In this document: one piece after another, positions 54,101-64,000 of the stretch
How the letters are laid out: every line of letters begins with the position of its first letter
How positions within the stretch are numbered: position 1 is the stretch's first letter
Source of the DNA: Lunularia cruciata
Lineage: Eukaryota > Streptophyta > Marchantiopsida > Lunulariales > Lunulariaceae
Reading direction: 5' to 3'
Length of the DNA stretch: 64,000 bases
Assembly: GCA_948567375.1 (NCBI GenBank)
Contig: OX419755.1
Coordinates: 24,072,517 to 24,136,516 of the forward strand
Position numbers and translations under genes: made by a program
The notes under the pieces: model-generated
Seen by the model: only the letters and a program-made list of their open reading frames with translations
What the model was told of the DNA's origin: nothing
Databases searched by the model: none

Positions 54101-54875
54101 GAATTTGGAGAACACCGGATTGATCTGGTTGAAGGTGCAGTTCCGGTTGGGCAAAGACAATACAGTTTGAACCCAAAGTACTCCCTCTTAGTGAAAGACA
54201 AAATTGACAAGTACTTAGGGGCCGGAATAATCTTTCTTGTCTTAAGCAATGAATGGGTTTCACCCATTGTTATTGTCTCAAAGAAGAAAATGGGGAAGAT
54301 CCGAGTGTGCCAAGCTTTCTGCAAGTTGAATGCAATCACCAGGAAGGATCATCATCCCTTGCCTTTTACCGATACCATTTTGGACCAATAGCTGGTCATC
54401 CTTGTTATAGTTCTCTCGATGGATTTTCAAGATACAATCCATCAAGTATCCATCCGAGAAGAAGACAAGGATAAAACCACATTCACAACCAATTGGGGCA
54501 CTTTTGCTTACAATCAAATGCCCTTTGGGTTGTGTGATGCTCCTGCTACTTTCCAGCAGATGATGAATTCAATCTTCAAAGATTTCCTATGGAAGTTTGT
54601 GGAAGTCTTCATTGATGATTTTTGTGTGTTTGGGCAAAGAGATGTACATTTGGATTACCTTCGCCAAACTTTGAAAGTTGTCATTTTTCCGGTTTGTCAA
54701 TACACCCAAAGAAATGCTCCTTTGCAATGAAGGAGGAAATTCTTCTGGGGCATTGGGTGTCAAGCCGAGGTATTGAAGTCAATGTCAAGAAGGTCAAAGT
54801 CATCTCAGCTTTGGAATCACCAAAGAACATCCGGGAGCTGAGAGCCTTCTTGGGACACATCGGATACTAAAGATG
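54090..54875 (+). pseudogene. A(+)2 reverse transcriptase
   Basis: Frame 54167-54391: KIDKYLGAGIIF, NEWVSPIVIVSKKKMGKIRVC; frame 54419-54730: TTFTTNWGTFAYNQMPFGLCDAPATFQQMMN and the catalytic EVFIDDFCVFGQ; frame 54622-54870: KCSFAMKEEILLGHWVSSRGI and ELRAFLGHIGY. Stops at about 54391 and frame changes at about 54.7 kb disable it. Both palm Asp residues are present. Confidence 0.9.
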
Positions 54876-54891
54876 CATCGTTTCAAACTAT

Positions 54892-55420
54892 GTGGTGCTT
54901 GTTGCACCCCTTACAAAGCTTCTAAGGAAATCCAAAGACTACCTGTGGGAAGCAAATCAAGAAGAAGCTTTCCAAGTATTGAAGAAGAAACCGGTTGAAG
55001 CACCAGTCATGAGGGCCCCAAATTGGGACGTCCCTTTTCATGTATATGTGGACACTTTGTCCATGGCAATCAGAGTTGTCTTAAGTCAGAAGGACAAGAA
55101 GAAGAAGGACTACCTGGTTTATTATGCCATCCGACAACTTTCAATTTCCAAAAAGAATTATTCGATGACTGAAAGAGAAGCACTCAAAATGGTGTATGCC
55201 CGCAAGAAATTTTGCCACTACTTGCTGGGATACGAGTTTGTCTTCTATGTTGACCATTATGCATTGCAACATTTGGTCAAGAAGGCAGATTTGTTTGAGT
55301 GAATTGCAAGATGGATCTTGTTGTTACAAGAATTCACATATACTGTACAAGTAAGGAAGGGAGCTTTGCATTTGAATGCGGACTTCCTGTCCAAGTTAGA
55401 AACTCAAGACCAGGAATGGG
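54892..55420 (+). pseudogene. A(+)2 RNase H
   Basis: Frame 54892-55302: LTKLLRKSKDYLWEANQEEAFQVLK, FHVYVDTLSMAIRVVLSQ, YYAIRQLSISKKNYSMTEREALKMVYARKKFCHYLLGYEFVFYVDH. Then FTYTVQVRKGALHLNADFLSKL after a stop. The first catalytic position reads VDT. Confidence 0.88.
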
Positions 55421-55429
55421 AAAGTGACA

Positions 55430-56785
55430 ATTGGTTCCCTGATGAAGAGTTATATCAATTAACAGCAATGCAAAGTACAAGGTATGCAGCCAAATATCAT
55501 TATCTGCATACTCTCTATTGTCTTGAAGGGCTAGACCTAGAGCAAAGGGCAGTCTTTCTCGAGAAAATGGGGTTTTATCAGCTAAAACATAGCAATTTAT
55601 TCAAGATGGGCAAAGATGAAGTACTTTGGTGATGCTTGGAGTCATACAAAGTTGGAGGCGTAATCAAGTATTTACACTCCAAAGCATCAAGAGGACACTA
55701 TGCTCTAAAGAATATTGTAAAGAAGATTCTTTCCTTGGGGTACTGGTGGCCTATGATGTACAAAGACACACATGCCCATATCCAAAGCTGTGATGTGTGT
55801 CCGAGAATAGGGAAGCCGACGGCTACTTCTCAATGCCCTTTGAGACCAATTTTACCCTTGGCCCCATTTGAGAAATGGGGAATTGATTTTGTGGGTCCCA
55901 TTCAACTAGTGACCCGAGTCACAAGGAAGAGATACATTTTAGTTTGCACTGACTATGCTACCAAGATGGTCAAAGCTGAAGCAACTCATAGAGATGATGT
56001 AGAGACCATGGCGGAATTTTTCTTTCAAAACATCATCTCAATACGGATGTCCTCTGGAATTGGTCAGTGATAGAGGAACACATTTTTTGAACTTTGTGAT
56101 GGAGGCGTTAAGAAAATACTTCCAGATTAAACATCAAAAGATGACTCCTTATAACCCAAAAGCAAATGGCTTAACGGAAAAGGCAAATGGGTTACTTTGC
56201 AAAATTCTGAATAAGATGATTGTCAATTATGCTTATGACTAGGATACAAAATTACCAGCCGCATTGTGGGCATATCAAACGATAGAAAAGATCACAACCA
56301 AACAAACTCCATACTTCTTGACATACGGCTTGCATCCCATACTACCAGTTGAATCTGAAGTACCGACATATTGGATTCTTTGCGAAGAACAATTGTTGGA
56401 GGAAGAAAGCCAAGATCTTTAGATCCATCAACTGATGTGGTTAGAAGAGAAAAGAGAAAATGCAATGCAAACCATGAAAGAAGTACAAGAGTAGAAGAAA
56501 GTCAGGCACAATAAGCACATCAAGCCTATGACTGTTTGCAAAGGAGATTTGGTTTTGTTATACAACAATCCCCGACTATTTTTTCCAGGCAAGCTGCATT
56601 TGAGATGGATGGAACCTTATCGAGTTCTTCATCTTTATGAAAATGAGTCCATTCAACTTGCAAACCTGGAGGGAAATCCTTTTGCCACTCAAGTAAACGG
56701 GTGGAGAGTTCGGAGATATTGGACCATAGACCCGGAAGTCTCTAAGACACCCAAAGTCTATGTTCGTAGGGATGCTTACATTTGA
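55430..56785 (+). pseudogene. A(+)2 integrase
   Basis: Frame 55636-56070: HYALKNIVKKILSLGYWWPMMYKDTHAHIQSCDVCPRIGKP (HHCC domain), APFEKWGIDFVGPI (first Asp), RYILVCTDYATKMVKAEA. Frame 56060-56242: MVSDRGTHFLNFVMEAL (second Asp) and NPKANGLTEKANGLLCKI (third catalytic Glu). Frame 56528-56785 is the C-terminal DNA-binding part. The DDE residues are present though split across frames. No chromodomain. Confidence 0.9.
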
Positions 56786-56796
56786 GGGAGGGGGTA
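56784..56796 (+). other. Polypurine tract of A(+)2
   Basis: GAGGGAGGGGGTA lies immediately before TGTGGTACCC (56797). It supports the assignment of 56797-60601 as a 3' LTR. Confidence 0.85.
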
Positions 56797-57856
56797 TGTG
56801 GTACCCACAATTTTTGTTTTGGAAGAAGTGTACATAGAAGTCAAATTTGGAAGAAGAAGTGTACATAAAAGTCAAATTATGCCTATATGGCCAAAGAAGG
56901 CAATGAAAAGTGTCCTTGAGATGAAACTCAAGGTAACGTGACTTTGGGTTATAAGGCGAGGTACTCGGAATTGCCTTGTCAGCATACAACCTGAAGTAAG
57001 GAGTCTTTGTCTTGGGGGGTGCTCAACCCAAGGCAAGGACAGTATAACAACTTTCCATCGGGGCGAGACATTCAAGAAGGGACCGTTCAAAAAATAGCGG
57101 TCATAGGTCATACGCGTGAAGGACACTTGACAGTGATAGGAGCATGCAAGAGGTATGATTTCTTGGTAGAAACTTGAATTGAAGAAAGACAAAGAATGCA
57201 TGACTCTACAAAAATTGGGCTTAAGACAAAGCAATGACAACAATTTTCCATTGCCATTAAGAAGTCATCTTGCAGGAGATCGTGGGAAGGGAAGTAGAGT
57301 CAAAGATGCGCTGGTGTGTCAAGAGGAAATCAAGAGAGTTAATCTGGGAATCAATAGGAAGAATAGTCCCCATCCCAGAGTGGAAGAGAGAAAGATGGGA
57401 GGAGGGAAGAAGAATTCCAAATTTATAGTAAGAAATCATGCAATTCAGAGGTTAGATGTGATCGCAAGAATTGAGGTCTTGAGCAGGCTTCGGATCACAT
57501 TCTTAGCATGGAACTAGAATGTTAGCTTTCTAGAGTTCATGACTAAGATCATCGAGAGTAAGTGTCTTGATGGCCCTGAGGAGGAAGGGAAGAGAGGAAA
57601 TCCGGCTTGATGGACAGAGTCGGATTGGAGGTTAGTACTTGGGAGAGAAGTAGGCGCAAAGCATGGTGTCACATTCTTGGAGAAGGGTGAAGTAGCCAAA
57701 GAAACCCAGGAAGTGAGAGATGCCTTCTCTTTGAAGTGCACAAAGAATGGTTACAAAGTAGAGAGCTACAAAGATCCTGTCAAGAGAGGGATCGTGAGTG
57801 CTCTAATGGTGATCTTGAAGTCGGAGAGAACAACTTATGTGATGAAGCACTAAGCG

Positions 57857-59817
57857 GTGTTCTTCCATAAGATGTTTTTAGGAGAGCCAATTAATAGGGC
57901 GAAGTGTCTTCATGGGAGGACAAGACAAATGGTGTGGAATTTGTGGGACAAGTCGCCTTCACATTACATTGTGCCGTTTGCAGCCCATTTCTATTTGGGG
58001 CTAAACTTGCTCAATACGGCAGAGCATAATAAGATAGTGTTGCATTTCCATCCCGACTTAAGAAGAGATGTCAATGCGGAGGAGCAGCAATACATTCTTC
58101 AGATCAGGAGCAGTGATGAGTACTACACGCAACGAGGTAGAGTGTGCAGTTGGAAGTGAGTACTCCAAAGTTGAAGAAGAGGAGTTGACAAGGAGAAGAA
58201 GAAGTAGAGAAAGTGAGACCTTGAAAGGCTAGAAGGGTAAACCCAAGGAAATAGCTGGTGGTAATCATGTCGTCGGAAGAAGAATCGGAAGGAGAAGCTA
58301 AGTGCAAGTCCAAAGATTTGGAGAGGGAGGAAGAACCCGAGTTCACACTACAGAGTGGAGACACGAGTAGTGACAGCGATGATGGAGTGGAGATGAAATC
58401 GGTACCCAAAGAGGAGGAAGTCAAGATGGAGACGGAGGAGAAAAGTAACTCAAAACTGGAAGACAATGTTCTAGAGCAAGAGGAGAAAAGAGTTACAATT
58501 CAAAGGGAAGTTTGTTCCAAACAGAAGGCAAAGTGTGGAGTGGGACCAAGTAAGGTATTAGAAGAGGAGGATGGAAGTTTGGGAAGCAAAGAATCCATAC
58601 CTATAAGATGACTGTGGCTTAGAAGGCGAGTGTTGAGTGAAGAAGAGGTGAAGAAGGAGATAAGTCCGCAAGTCAAGGTAACTCCAAGTGAAGGAGTATA
58701 GTATCTGCGGGAGGTTGTGTGCCCGTTGTTGGTGAAGTTAGAGCACAAGAAGAAGGATATGCAGTCAAAGTGTTTGGAGGTGAAGATTGTGTTACAGGTG
58801 TTAGCTCAATTAGAAGAAGAGAACTCGGAATTAACAAAGAGTATAATCCAAGGTGAGGAGGACAGGGAAGTACTACGAGTAGATGCAATAGTACAGAATC
58901 AATTGATTGAGAATTTGAAGAGAGAAGTGAGGAATAGGGAGGAACTCATAGAACAGAGTGACATAGCGAGGGAAAGACAAGTAGCTGAGTATGAAATCTT
59001 GAAGTAGCAATTTGCTGATTCGAGATTAAAAATTATCCATGTTATGGCAAGAGTAGCAGAGAAAGAGCAAGAGCTCCATAGGGTGATGGAGAGTGTAGAA
59101 GAGAAGAAGCAACTCTGGCAAAGAGAGTTGACAGTGAGATATAGAGAGGAAGAAAGGTTGAGAGAGTTACTTTGCAATCAGGAGGAAAAGATTGTGCAAA
59201 AGGAGAAGGAGAAGGAAATTGTGAAAGCCAAGTTCAAAGAAAAATTGGCAACATACAAAGAAGATTGGCTTACAAATCAAGAACGAGAGAGGAAAATGAG
59301 ATTGGAGCTATTGAAAAGGATTGCGATCAAGATGAACGTGATGTTAAGTATAGAGGCCAACGTGCGCATTGAGGAAACGAGACTGCACAAGTTGAAGTTG
59401 TTGGTGCAGGAGACAAGGAGGAGAAATATAAAGGATAAAGGTTTGAATGCATTGTTGATCAGTCTCAAAACTCGTGTAGATAGAAAGATATTGGAGGTAG
59501 AAGACAATATCACAATTAGATTAAATTTAGTTAAGTTAGAGATAGATAAACTTTGGAAGGATGTAAGAGCAAAACCCGAAGTAGATAACATAGGAGTGCA
59601 AATATCTTTGGAGTTACCATTGGATACATTAGAGAAGAGTGGGTCGGGAGATGAAGGTTTAAAAAGGTTACCCACTAGAGAAATTGCAGATCAGGAAAGA
59701 GAATTGTTAGAATTGGTAGAGGAATTAGGAGTTGTGAAACCTGAGGATAGAGTAGTAGTGATTGAAGTTACTTTGGGATTGAAAGCCGAGGAAGAAGTAA
59801 ACATTGGATTGGATTAG
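57857..59817 (+). pseudogene. Coiled-coil ORF inside the A LTR
   Basis: Frames 57857-58159, 58258-58611, 58717-59007 and 59044-59817 (the last three in one frame, split only by stops near 58612, 58700 and 59008). N-terminal part: HYIVPFAAHFYLGLNLL and HFHPDLRRDVNAEEQQY. Middle: acidic (EEEPEFTLQSGD). C-terminal 400 or so residues: predicted long coiled coil, rich in Lys, Glu, Leu and Arg, ending LVEELGVVKPEDRVV. No signal peptide or membrane segment. The family is not recognised; a plectin- or gag-like coiled coil would be a guess. Upstream frames (57179-57517) may extend it. Confidence 0.65.
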
Positions 59818-59932
59818 TAACAGTTTTGAGATTTGAAGAGTAGATTTGAAGAGGTGCATTGTCATTTTGGATCTACAGGTTAGAAAAATTGTTGTAGAAC
59901 GGTATAGTTGTTAGAATTGTCGTTTGCTTCAC

Positions 59933-59940
59933 TATTTAAG
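59933..59940 (+). promoter_or_regulatory. TATA-like box of the A LTR
   Basis: TATTTAAG in CTTCACTATTTAAGCATGGCATTTG, about 115 bases after the ORF stop. The block is conserved in the minus LTR (765-772) and solo LTR (about 44.1 kb). Transcription starting here would leave the ORF out of the 5' end of the RNA but include it at the 3' end via the 3' LTR. Confidence 0.45.
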
Positions 59941-60601
59941 CATGGCATTTGCAGTCATATGTTGTTTAATGCTCATTATTTCTGAGAATAGATAAAGAAA
60001 AGTGCTATGAAGTAGTGCTCATTGCTTGAGCTTGATTCCAAGTATCAATATTGTGTTTGTGAGTGTGTGGAGAATTTCAAAGTGCAAATCAATGTGCTTG
60101 TTGGATGTTGGATTCCGCAGCCTTGATCCTTACTATGTGTGTTTGATCTTGAGTGAAGTGCAATCAAAGCAATGCCTTGATAGATCTGTGAGGAATTGTT
60201 GTGTTGGTAGTATTTTTCATTTGAGTACAACGTGAAGTTGATGTGAAGCAATTTCAATCGAGGAAGTTGTGCCTTCACTGGAGGGGTGGGACACAATTCT
60301 GAGGCAAAGTTGTTTTGTAATGAAGTGTTATTTTTGGGAGAGCTTGAATCATCACAATCTAGATTGTTTGGAAAGATTTGATGGAGTTGATTAAGAAGTG
60401 TTAATCTGTGACAAGACTACAAATCAGTGCTTGTTACTCTCTTATGGGTGTGGTTTCTACCTAAGATACTAAAGAAGAACTCAAGAAGGACTACATGTTA
60501 CTGTTTGACTTCGTATTTGACCAATTCTGACCAGTATCTTTGTGGGAACAAACTTTACTTACCCAATTACCGCAAAAGTGATATTTGCCGGGGTTGTCAC
60601 A

Positions 60602-61020
60602 ACAAGTATCACAACTTGGCCCATGTATATTATTGACAATCAAAAGGTTTGGGTTTGGTTTGCTAGAGTAGGAGATATCCCAATTTCTTGTAAGTTTTGG
60701 TGCAAGAAAACAAGTAGTCATCAAAGGAGTTCTCTATATTTTGGAGTTGAATTGCACCTTGTTCAACATTAGTCAAGTGGTAGACAAAGGCATCCAAACC
60801 ACCTATACCAAAGAAAGTTGCTACATGGAGAAAGATAAAACAATGGTGATATAAGGTGTCTATGACTCAAAGTTATAAAAAAATCATATCAAATTTACTG
60901 AGATAGGTAACATTTCTCAAGCAAACTCTATTGTAAGAAAAACTCTCTCTTGTTTCAAACAACTTCACACATATGTAGAAACTCTATATGGAGTGAAGAT
61001 TAAAAAAGATATGATCTAAT
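60602..61020 (+). pseudogene. Copia protease tail and gag-pre-integrase region
   Basis: Broken frames read GDIPISC-type protease tail (about 60672-60690), ELNCTLFNISQVVDKGIQTTYTKESCYMEKDKTMV and YDSKLYK, typical of the Ty1/copia segment between protease and integrase. The segment before 60602 is replaced by the A LTR. Confidence 0.75.
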
Positions 61021-61520
61021 AGAGGAGGTAAATATTACTAGAAAGGAATTTGTTATTTTTGTACAAAGTGTTGGATAGTCTATGAACTTACAACATATTA
61101 TACTCTTGATAAAAATGCTATTTCAAAGAGAGATCATATAAAATTGTTTGAAGTAGCAAGAAGCATGTTGCTTTTGAGCAAGCTACCTAGAGAGTTGTGA
61201 GCAAAAGAAATCAGAGCTGCTATACATGTCATGAATATCTTTTCACTAGATCTTTAGAAAAAACTCCTCATGAGCTTTGGCATGGAACAAAATAAATAGT
61301 TGCACATTTGAGAACTTTTAGCTCTTTGTGCAAACACCAAAGGATCAAAAAGATAAGTTTGATCCAAAGAGACAAGATATGTCTTTTGTCGGATATAATT
61401 CAAAATCCAAAGCCTTTCAGATTGTGGGATCAGAGAAGAATAAGACATGTGGAAGTAGGGACATTATGTTCAAAGAAGAGCAACATGATCATTAATAGTT
61501 ACAAATGCTAAACTTAGACA
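61020..61520 (+). pseudogene. Copia integrase (C-terminal part)
   Basis: In broken frames: AISKRDHIKLFEVARSMLLLSKLPRELWA and the VMNIFSLDL..KTPHELWHGTK segment, then FSSLCKHQ...IQNPKPFRLWD. These match the copia integrase core end and its downstream G-Y motif region. The catalytic triad lies in decayed sequence and cannot be assessed. Confidence 0.78.
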
Positions 61521-62640
61521 TAAATTATCTTGAAGAGAGAAATGAAGAGCAAGTCAATGCTAGAATGAGCATTCATGAGATAGAAGTTGATGGAGAGTTT
61601 CCACATGCTTTTAAGGAGTCTACAAAGTAGGCTACAAAGGAAGCAGCAAGTGAGACTAGCATCTATCCACTTGAAGAAGAAAGTAAGTCCAATCAAGAAC
61701 TTTATTCACAAATGAGCTCAACTTCAATTACTCAATATGAAGAAAATCACAAAAGTGAGAGAACAAGAAGACCACCACAAAGACTTGGTGAGTAAGATTG
61801 CAATAAGACATCCTATGCTTGCATTGTTGCAGCTAAGATTGAAGGAAGAGATGTAGATTCATATCTTGTTCATTTCCAAGATGCAATGCAATAACTTGCA
61901 TGGGTAAAGGCCATGGATGATGAATTCAAGTTATTGAAGTAGAACAATGTTTGGAAGGTAAGAACATTGCTTGATGGGAGAAAATTAGTCAACTATAAGT
62001 TGGTTTATAGAACCAAACTTGATGCTAAGGGTAACATCTCAAGGCACAAGGTTAGACTTGTAGCCAAGAGATATTCACAACTTGTAGGAATAGACTATGA
62101 GGAGACCTTTTCTGCAAAAATCAAGTTCAATTTCATCAAAAAATTTCTTTCACTAGCTACAATATTAGATATATTGATAGTCCAATTTGACATCAAGATA
62201 ATGTTTCTCAATGGAGATTTGCATGAAGAAAATTACATGAAGTAGCCACAAGGATACATAAGATTTGGAAAGGAGAAGAGCATTTTCACATTGTTGCAAA
62301 GTCTTTATAGCTTAAAGCAAGCCTCAAGGAACTTGAACTAGAAGTTTGATGGCTTCTTAGTGAGTTATGGACTTCAAACATCACTTTTTGATCCTTGTAT
62401 GTATTATGAATTTGGGGTAATCCTCATTACTTTGTAGATGATGGACTGATTTATGGAAAAAAATACATCCCACATTGCTACCATGTTATATCACCTTGGT
62501 AGAGAGTTTGAATTTACACATGGAGAAGCAAAATGCTATGGAGGACTTCAGATTTTTTGTGATAGAGAAAAACTCAGAATCAGATTGACTCAAGAAAGAT
62601 ATGTGGAGTAAATTATAAATTGGTTCAATCTTGGAGACTC
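61520..62640 (+). pseudogene. Copia reverse transcriptase
   Basis: After a Ser/Glu-rich linker ending SERTRRPPQRLGE come AWVKAMDDEFKLL, NNVWKV, VYRTKLDAKGNISRHKVRLVAKRYSQLVGIDYEETFSA, ILIVQFDIKIMFLNGDLHEENYMK, SLYSLKQASRNL and YFVDDGLIYG (62428 on; copia box YVDD reads FVDD). This is the diagnostic Ty1/copia RT order. Stops are frequent; the open part is 61967-62245. Confidence 0.93.
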
Positions 62641-63055
62641 ATATGCAATTGCTATTCTTGCATATCCAAATACTAAATTACAAGTGGAAGTAAGTGAACA
62701 GATTAGAGCACCCTACCAAGAACCAATAGGATATCTAATGTATGTTATGATAGGCACAAGAAATGACATAGCTTCTGATATTAGCATAGTAGCAAAATTC
62801 AGTTCTAATCCTTCACCTCAATATTGGGAAGCAATGAAGAGAATTTCAAGTACCTCAAAGGTACTTTGGATTGTGGATCAAAATTTAGCGGAGGTTCTGA
62901 TACTGCTAATACACTAATGGGATATTATGATGCTGATATTGTGGGTGAATTAAACAATAGAGGCTCTATATTCATGATGAATGGTGGACCATTAGCTTGT
63001 AGCAACCTACGATAACAATGCAATGTCACTTCTACCACAAAGGCAGAGTACATTG
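62641..63055 (+). pseudogene. Copia RNase H, 5' part
   Basis: Frames 62684-62917 and 62824-63015: YQEPIGYLMYVMIGTRNDIA, KRI..YLKGTLDCGSKFSG, LMGYYDADIVGELNNRGSIFMMNGGPLACSN and TTKAEYIV. It is cut at about 63056 by element E. No 3' LTR of this copia is visible in the window. Confidence 0.88.
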
Positions 63056-64000
63056 TCGTACTTTTCCTTTCTCTCTTTGGGCACACACAAGGTGCCTAGC
63101 TATGGAGACTACAGATCAAAGGCTATAGGTAAACCCATAACTATTTGTCTAAACACATGCATTACCTAACCGTCAAAACCCTCTTCTCTTGTAACTAGTA
63201 TTTTTGCTATTGGGAAGGGTAGTGACGGGCAACCTAACCTATCATCAAAACACGCACTCCTGGTCTGCTGGTCATCACCTCCAACATTACCAAAGAGAAA
63301 TACATAGCACTCTAGAAGAAAATAACCTAAGCACAACGCCCGCACACTAATCCAAACCCACTAGGCGTACAAACAGGCATACCATACAAGCACAAAGAGG
63401 ATCCAATCACAAGAATATGGCAACAACTCTCTATGCTTTTTGTTGGAAAAAAGCTTTTAGAGCCTTCTTTCTCTATCATCAAGCTCCTTTTAACCTGTAC
63501 TCCAAGCCTCCTTCAATCTGAACTTCATATCTCAACAATTTTCTACTCCAAGTGGAGAATTCCTATTTATTCTTGATGGGGAAAAATCTACTCAGCTCAT
63601 ATAACCATAAAAAAAAAATTTTACCTTGGATTCAATATTTCTAGAATTCAATGGAAAGCCTGTGAGATAAGCTTTCCAATGACATAAAATAGGCCTCAAC
63701 CAGATCACTACAGCTCCCTTGACAAGCTCTCAAAATTGGCCAGATACTTCACAACTTTCACCCTAATTTTGAAATCCCTATTTTAGGGTTTTGCCACTAG
63801 TTCTTGCCAACTTTCCCTTGATTTCTAAATCAGATGTACATTTGATCCTCAAAAAACACTTTAGAAATCTGAACTCTCAATCATAGTCACACAAGTGAGA
63901 GAATTGACATTCAATATGATTGAAGAAAGAAATGCTCCTCCAAGCTTACGATAGTCTTTTCAATAAAACTTGTTGCATCAGATCTCACTCTCTATGCATA
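63056..64000. repeat. Unclassified repeat E, second copy
   Basis: From TCGTACTTTTCC on, collinear and closely similar to 1582-2540 (shared blocks such as GGTGCCTAGCT(G/A)TGGAGACTACAGATCA and GGGTAGTAC/GACGGGCAACCTAACCT). It interrupts the copia RNase H codon stretch TTKAEYIV. It continues beyond the window. No TSD can be tested with one end. Confidence 0.75.

Larger units (their letters stand above)
56797..60601 (+). repeat. Complete 3.8-kb 3' LTR of element A
   Basis: 3,805 bp, TGTGGTACCCACAA...GTTGTCACA. The start is fixed by the polypurine tract and by identity with the TSD-flanked solo LTR; the end by the same solo LTR and by the PBS next to the minus copy at 104. Its first three quarters hold the coiled-coil ORF, then a TATA-like box (59933-59940) and about 0.65 kb of R-U5. 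The right flank (60602 on) is copia protease sequence, so A inserted into copia. Confidence 0.9.

Noticed and set aside
1..64000. tRNA or rRNA genes
   Set aside because: No cloverleaf with A and B boxes and no conserved rRNA segment was noticed; primer-site sequences are only complements of tRNA 3' ends.

Overview
The window looks like a repeat-packed stretch of a large land-plant nuclear genome. It holds nested, mostly broken LTR retrotransposons with plant-type primer sites (initiator-Met and Asp tRNA), decayed non-LTR retrotransposons, and no intact host gene. Two features hint at a non-flowering lineage (fern, lycophyte, bryophyte or gymnosperm), but this is inference: LINEs with a restriction-like endonuclease, and an intronless RNA polymerase second-subunit relic resembling those left by giant (NCLDV-type) viruses. 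Family names used here are A and D (Ty3/gypsy), C (Ty3/gypsy chromovirus), E (unclassified), F (gag-protease fragment), G (solo LTR) and LINE (RLE-type).

Region 1-11.7 kb is one very long LTR of an A element on the minus strand. Its Asp-type primer site is just inside the left edge and its outer end is at 11722. Element E sits inside this LTR, and a complete C chromovirus (3020-8657, TSD GGTAT) sits inside E.

Region 11.7-30 kb is different: three decayed RLE-type LINEs (about 12.9-16.2 kb +, 18.0-20.6 kb -, 23.6-26.4 kb +) surround two halves of one RNA polymerase beta/Rpb2-like pseudogene (about 16.4-17.9 kb and 26.4-27.5 kb, same strand, correct order). Solo LTRs of families D and G have landed in the LINEs.

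Region 28.9-45.3 kb is built from D copies and part of F. A full-length plus-strand D element (33451-40934) lies in the gag of an older minus-strand D element, whose own 5' LTR carries a solo A LTR (42864-44771, TSD ACTTG). That minus D element lies in an A pol gene (45.25-46.7 kb).

Region 46.7-60.6 kb is a second, 3'-truncated C element, an A LTR fragment, the 3' part of another D element with its LTR, then an A pol region, polypurine tract and a complete 3.8-kb A LTR. From 60.6 to 63.06 kb is a decayed Ty1/copia pol, cut at its right end by a second copy of E that runs off the window.

The observations most worth following are: (1) the split Rpb2 relic; (2) a long coiled-coil reading frame carried inside the A LTR, upstream of a TATA-like box, with its 3' end recognisable in four copies; (3) a zinc-knuckle frame between the 5' LTR and gag of D; (4) the RLE-LINE family. 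All domain calls are read from motifs in the translated sequence; no database search was possible.
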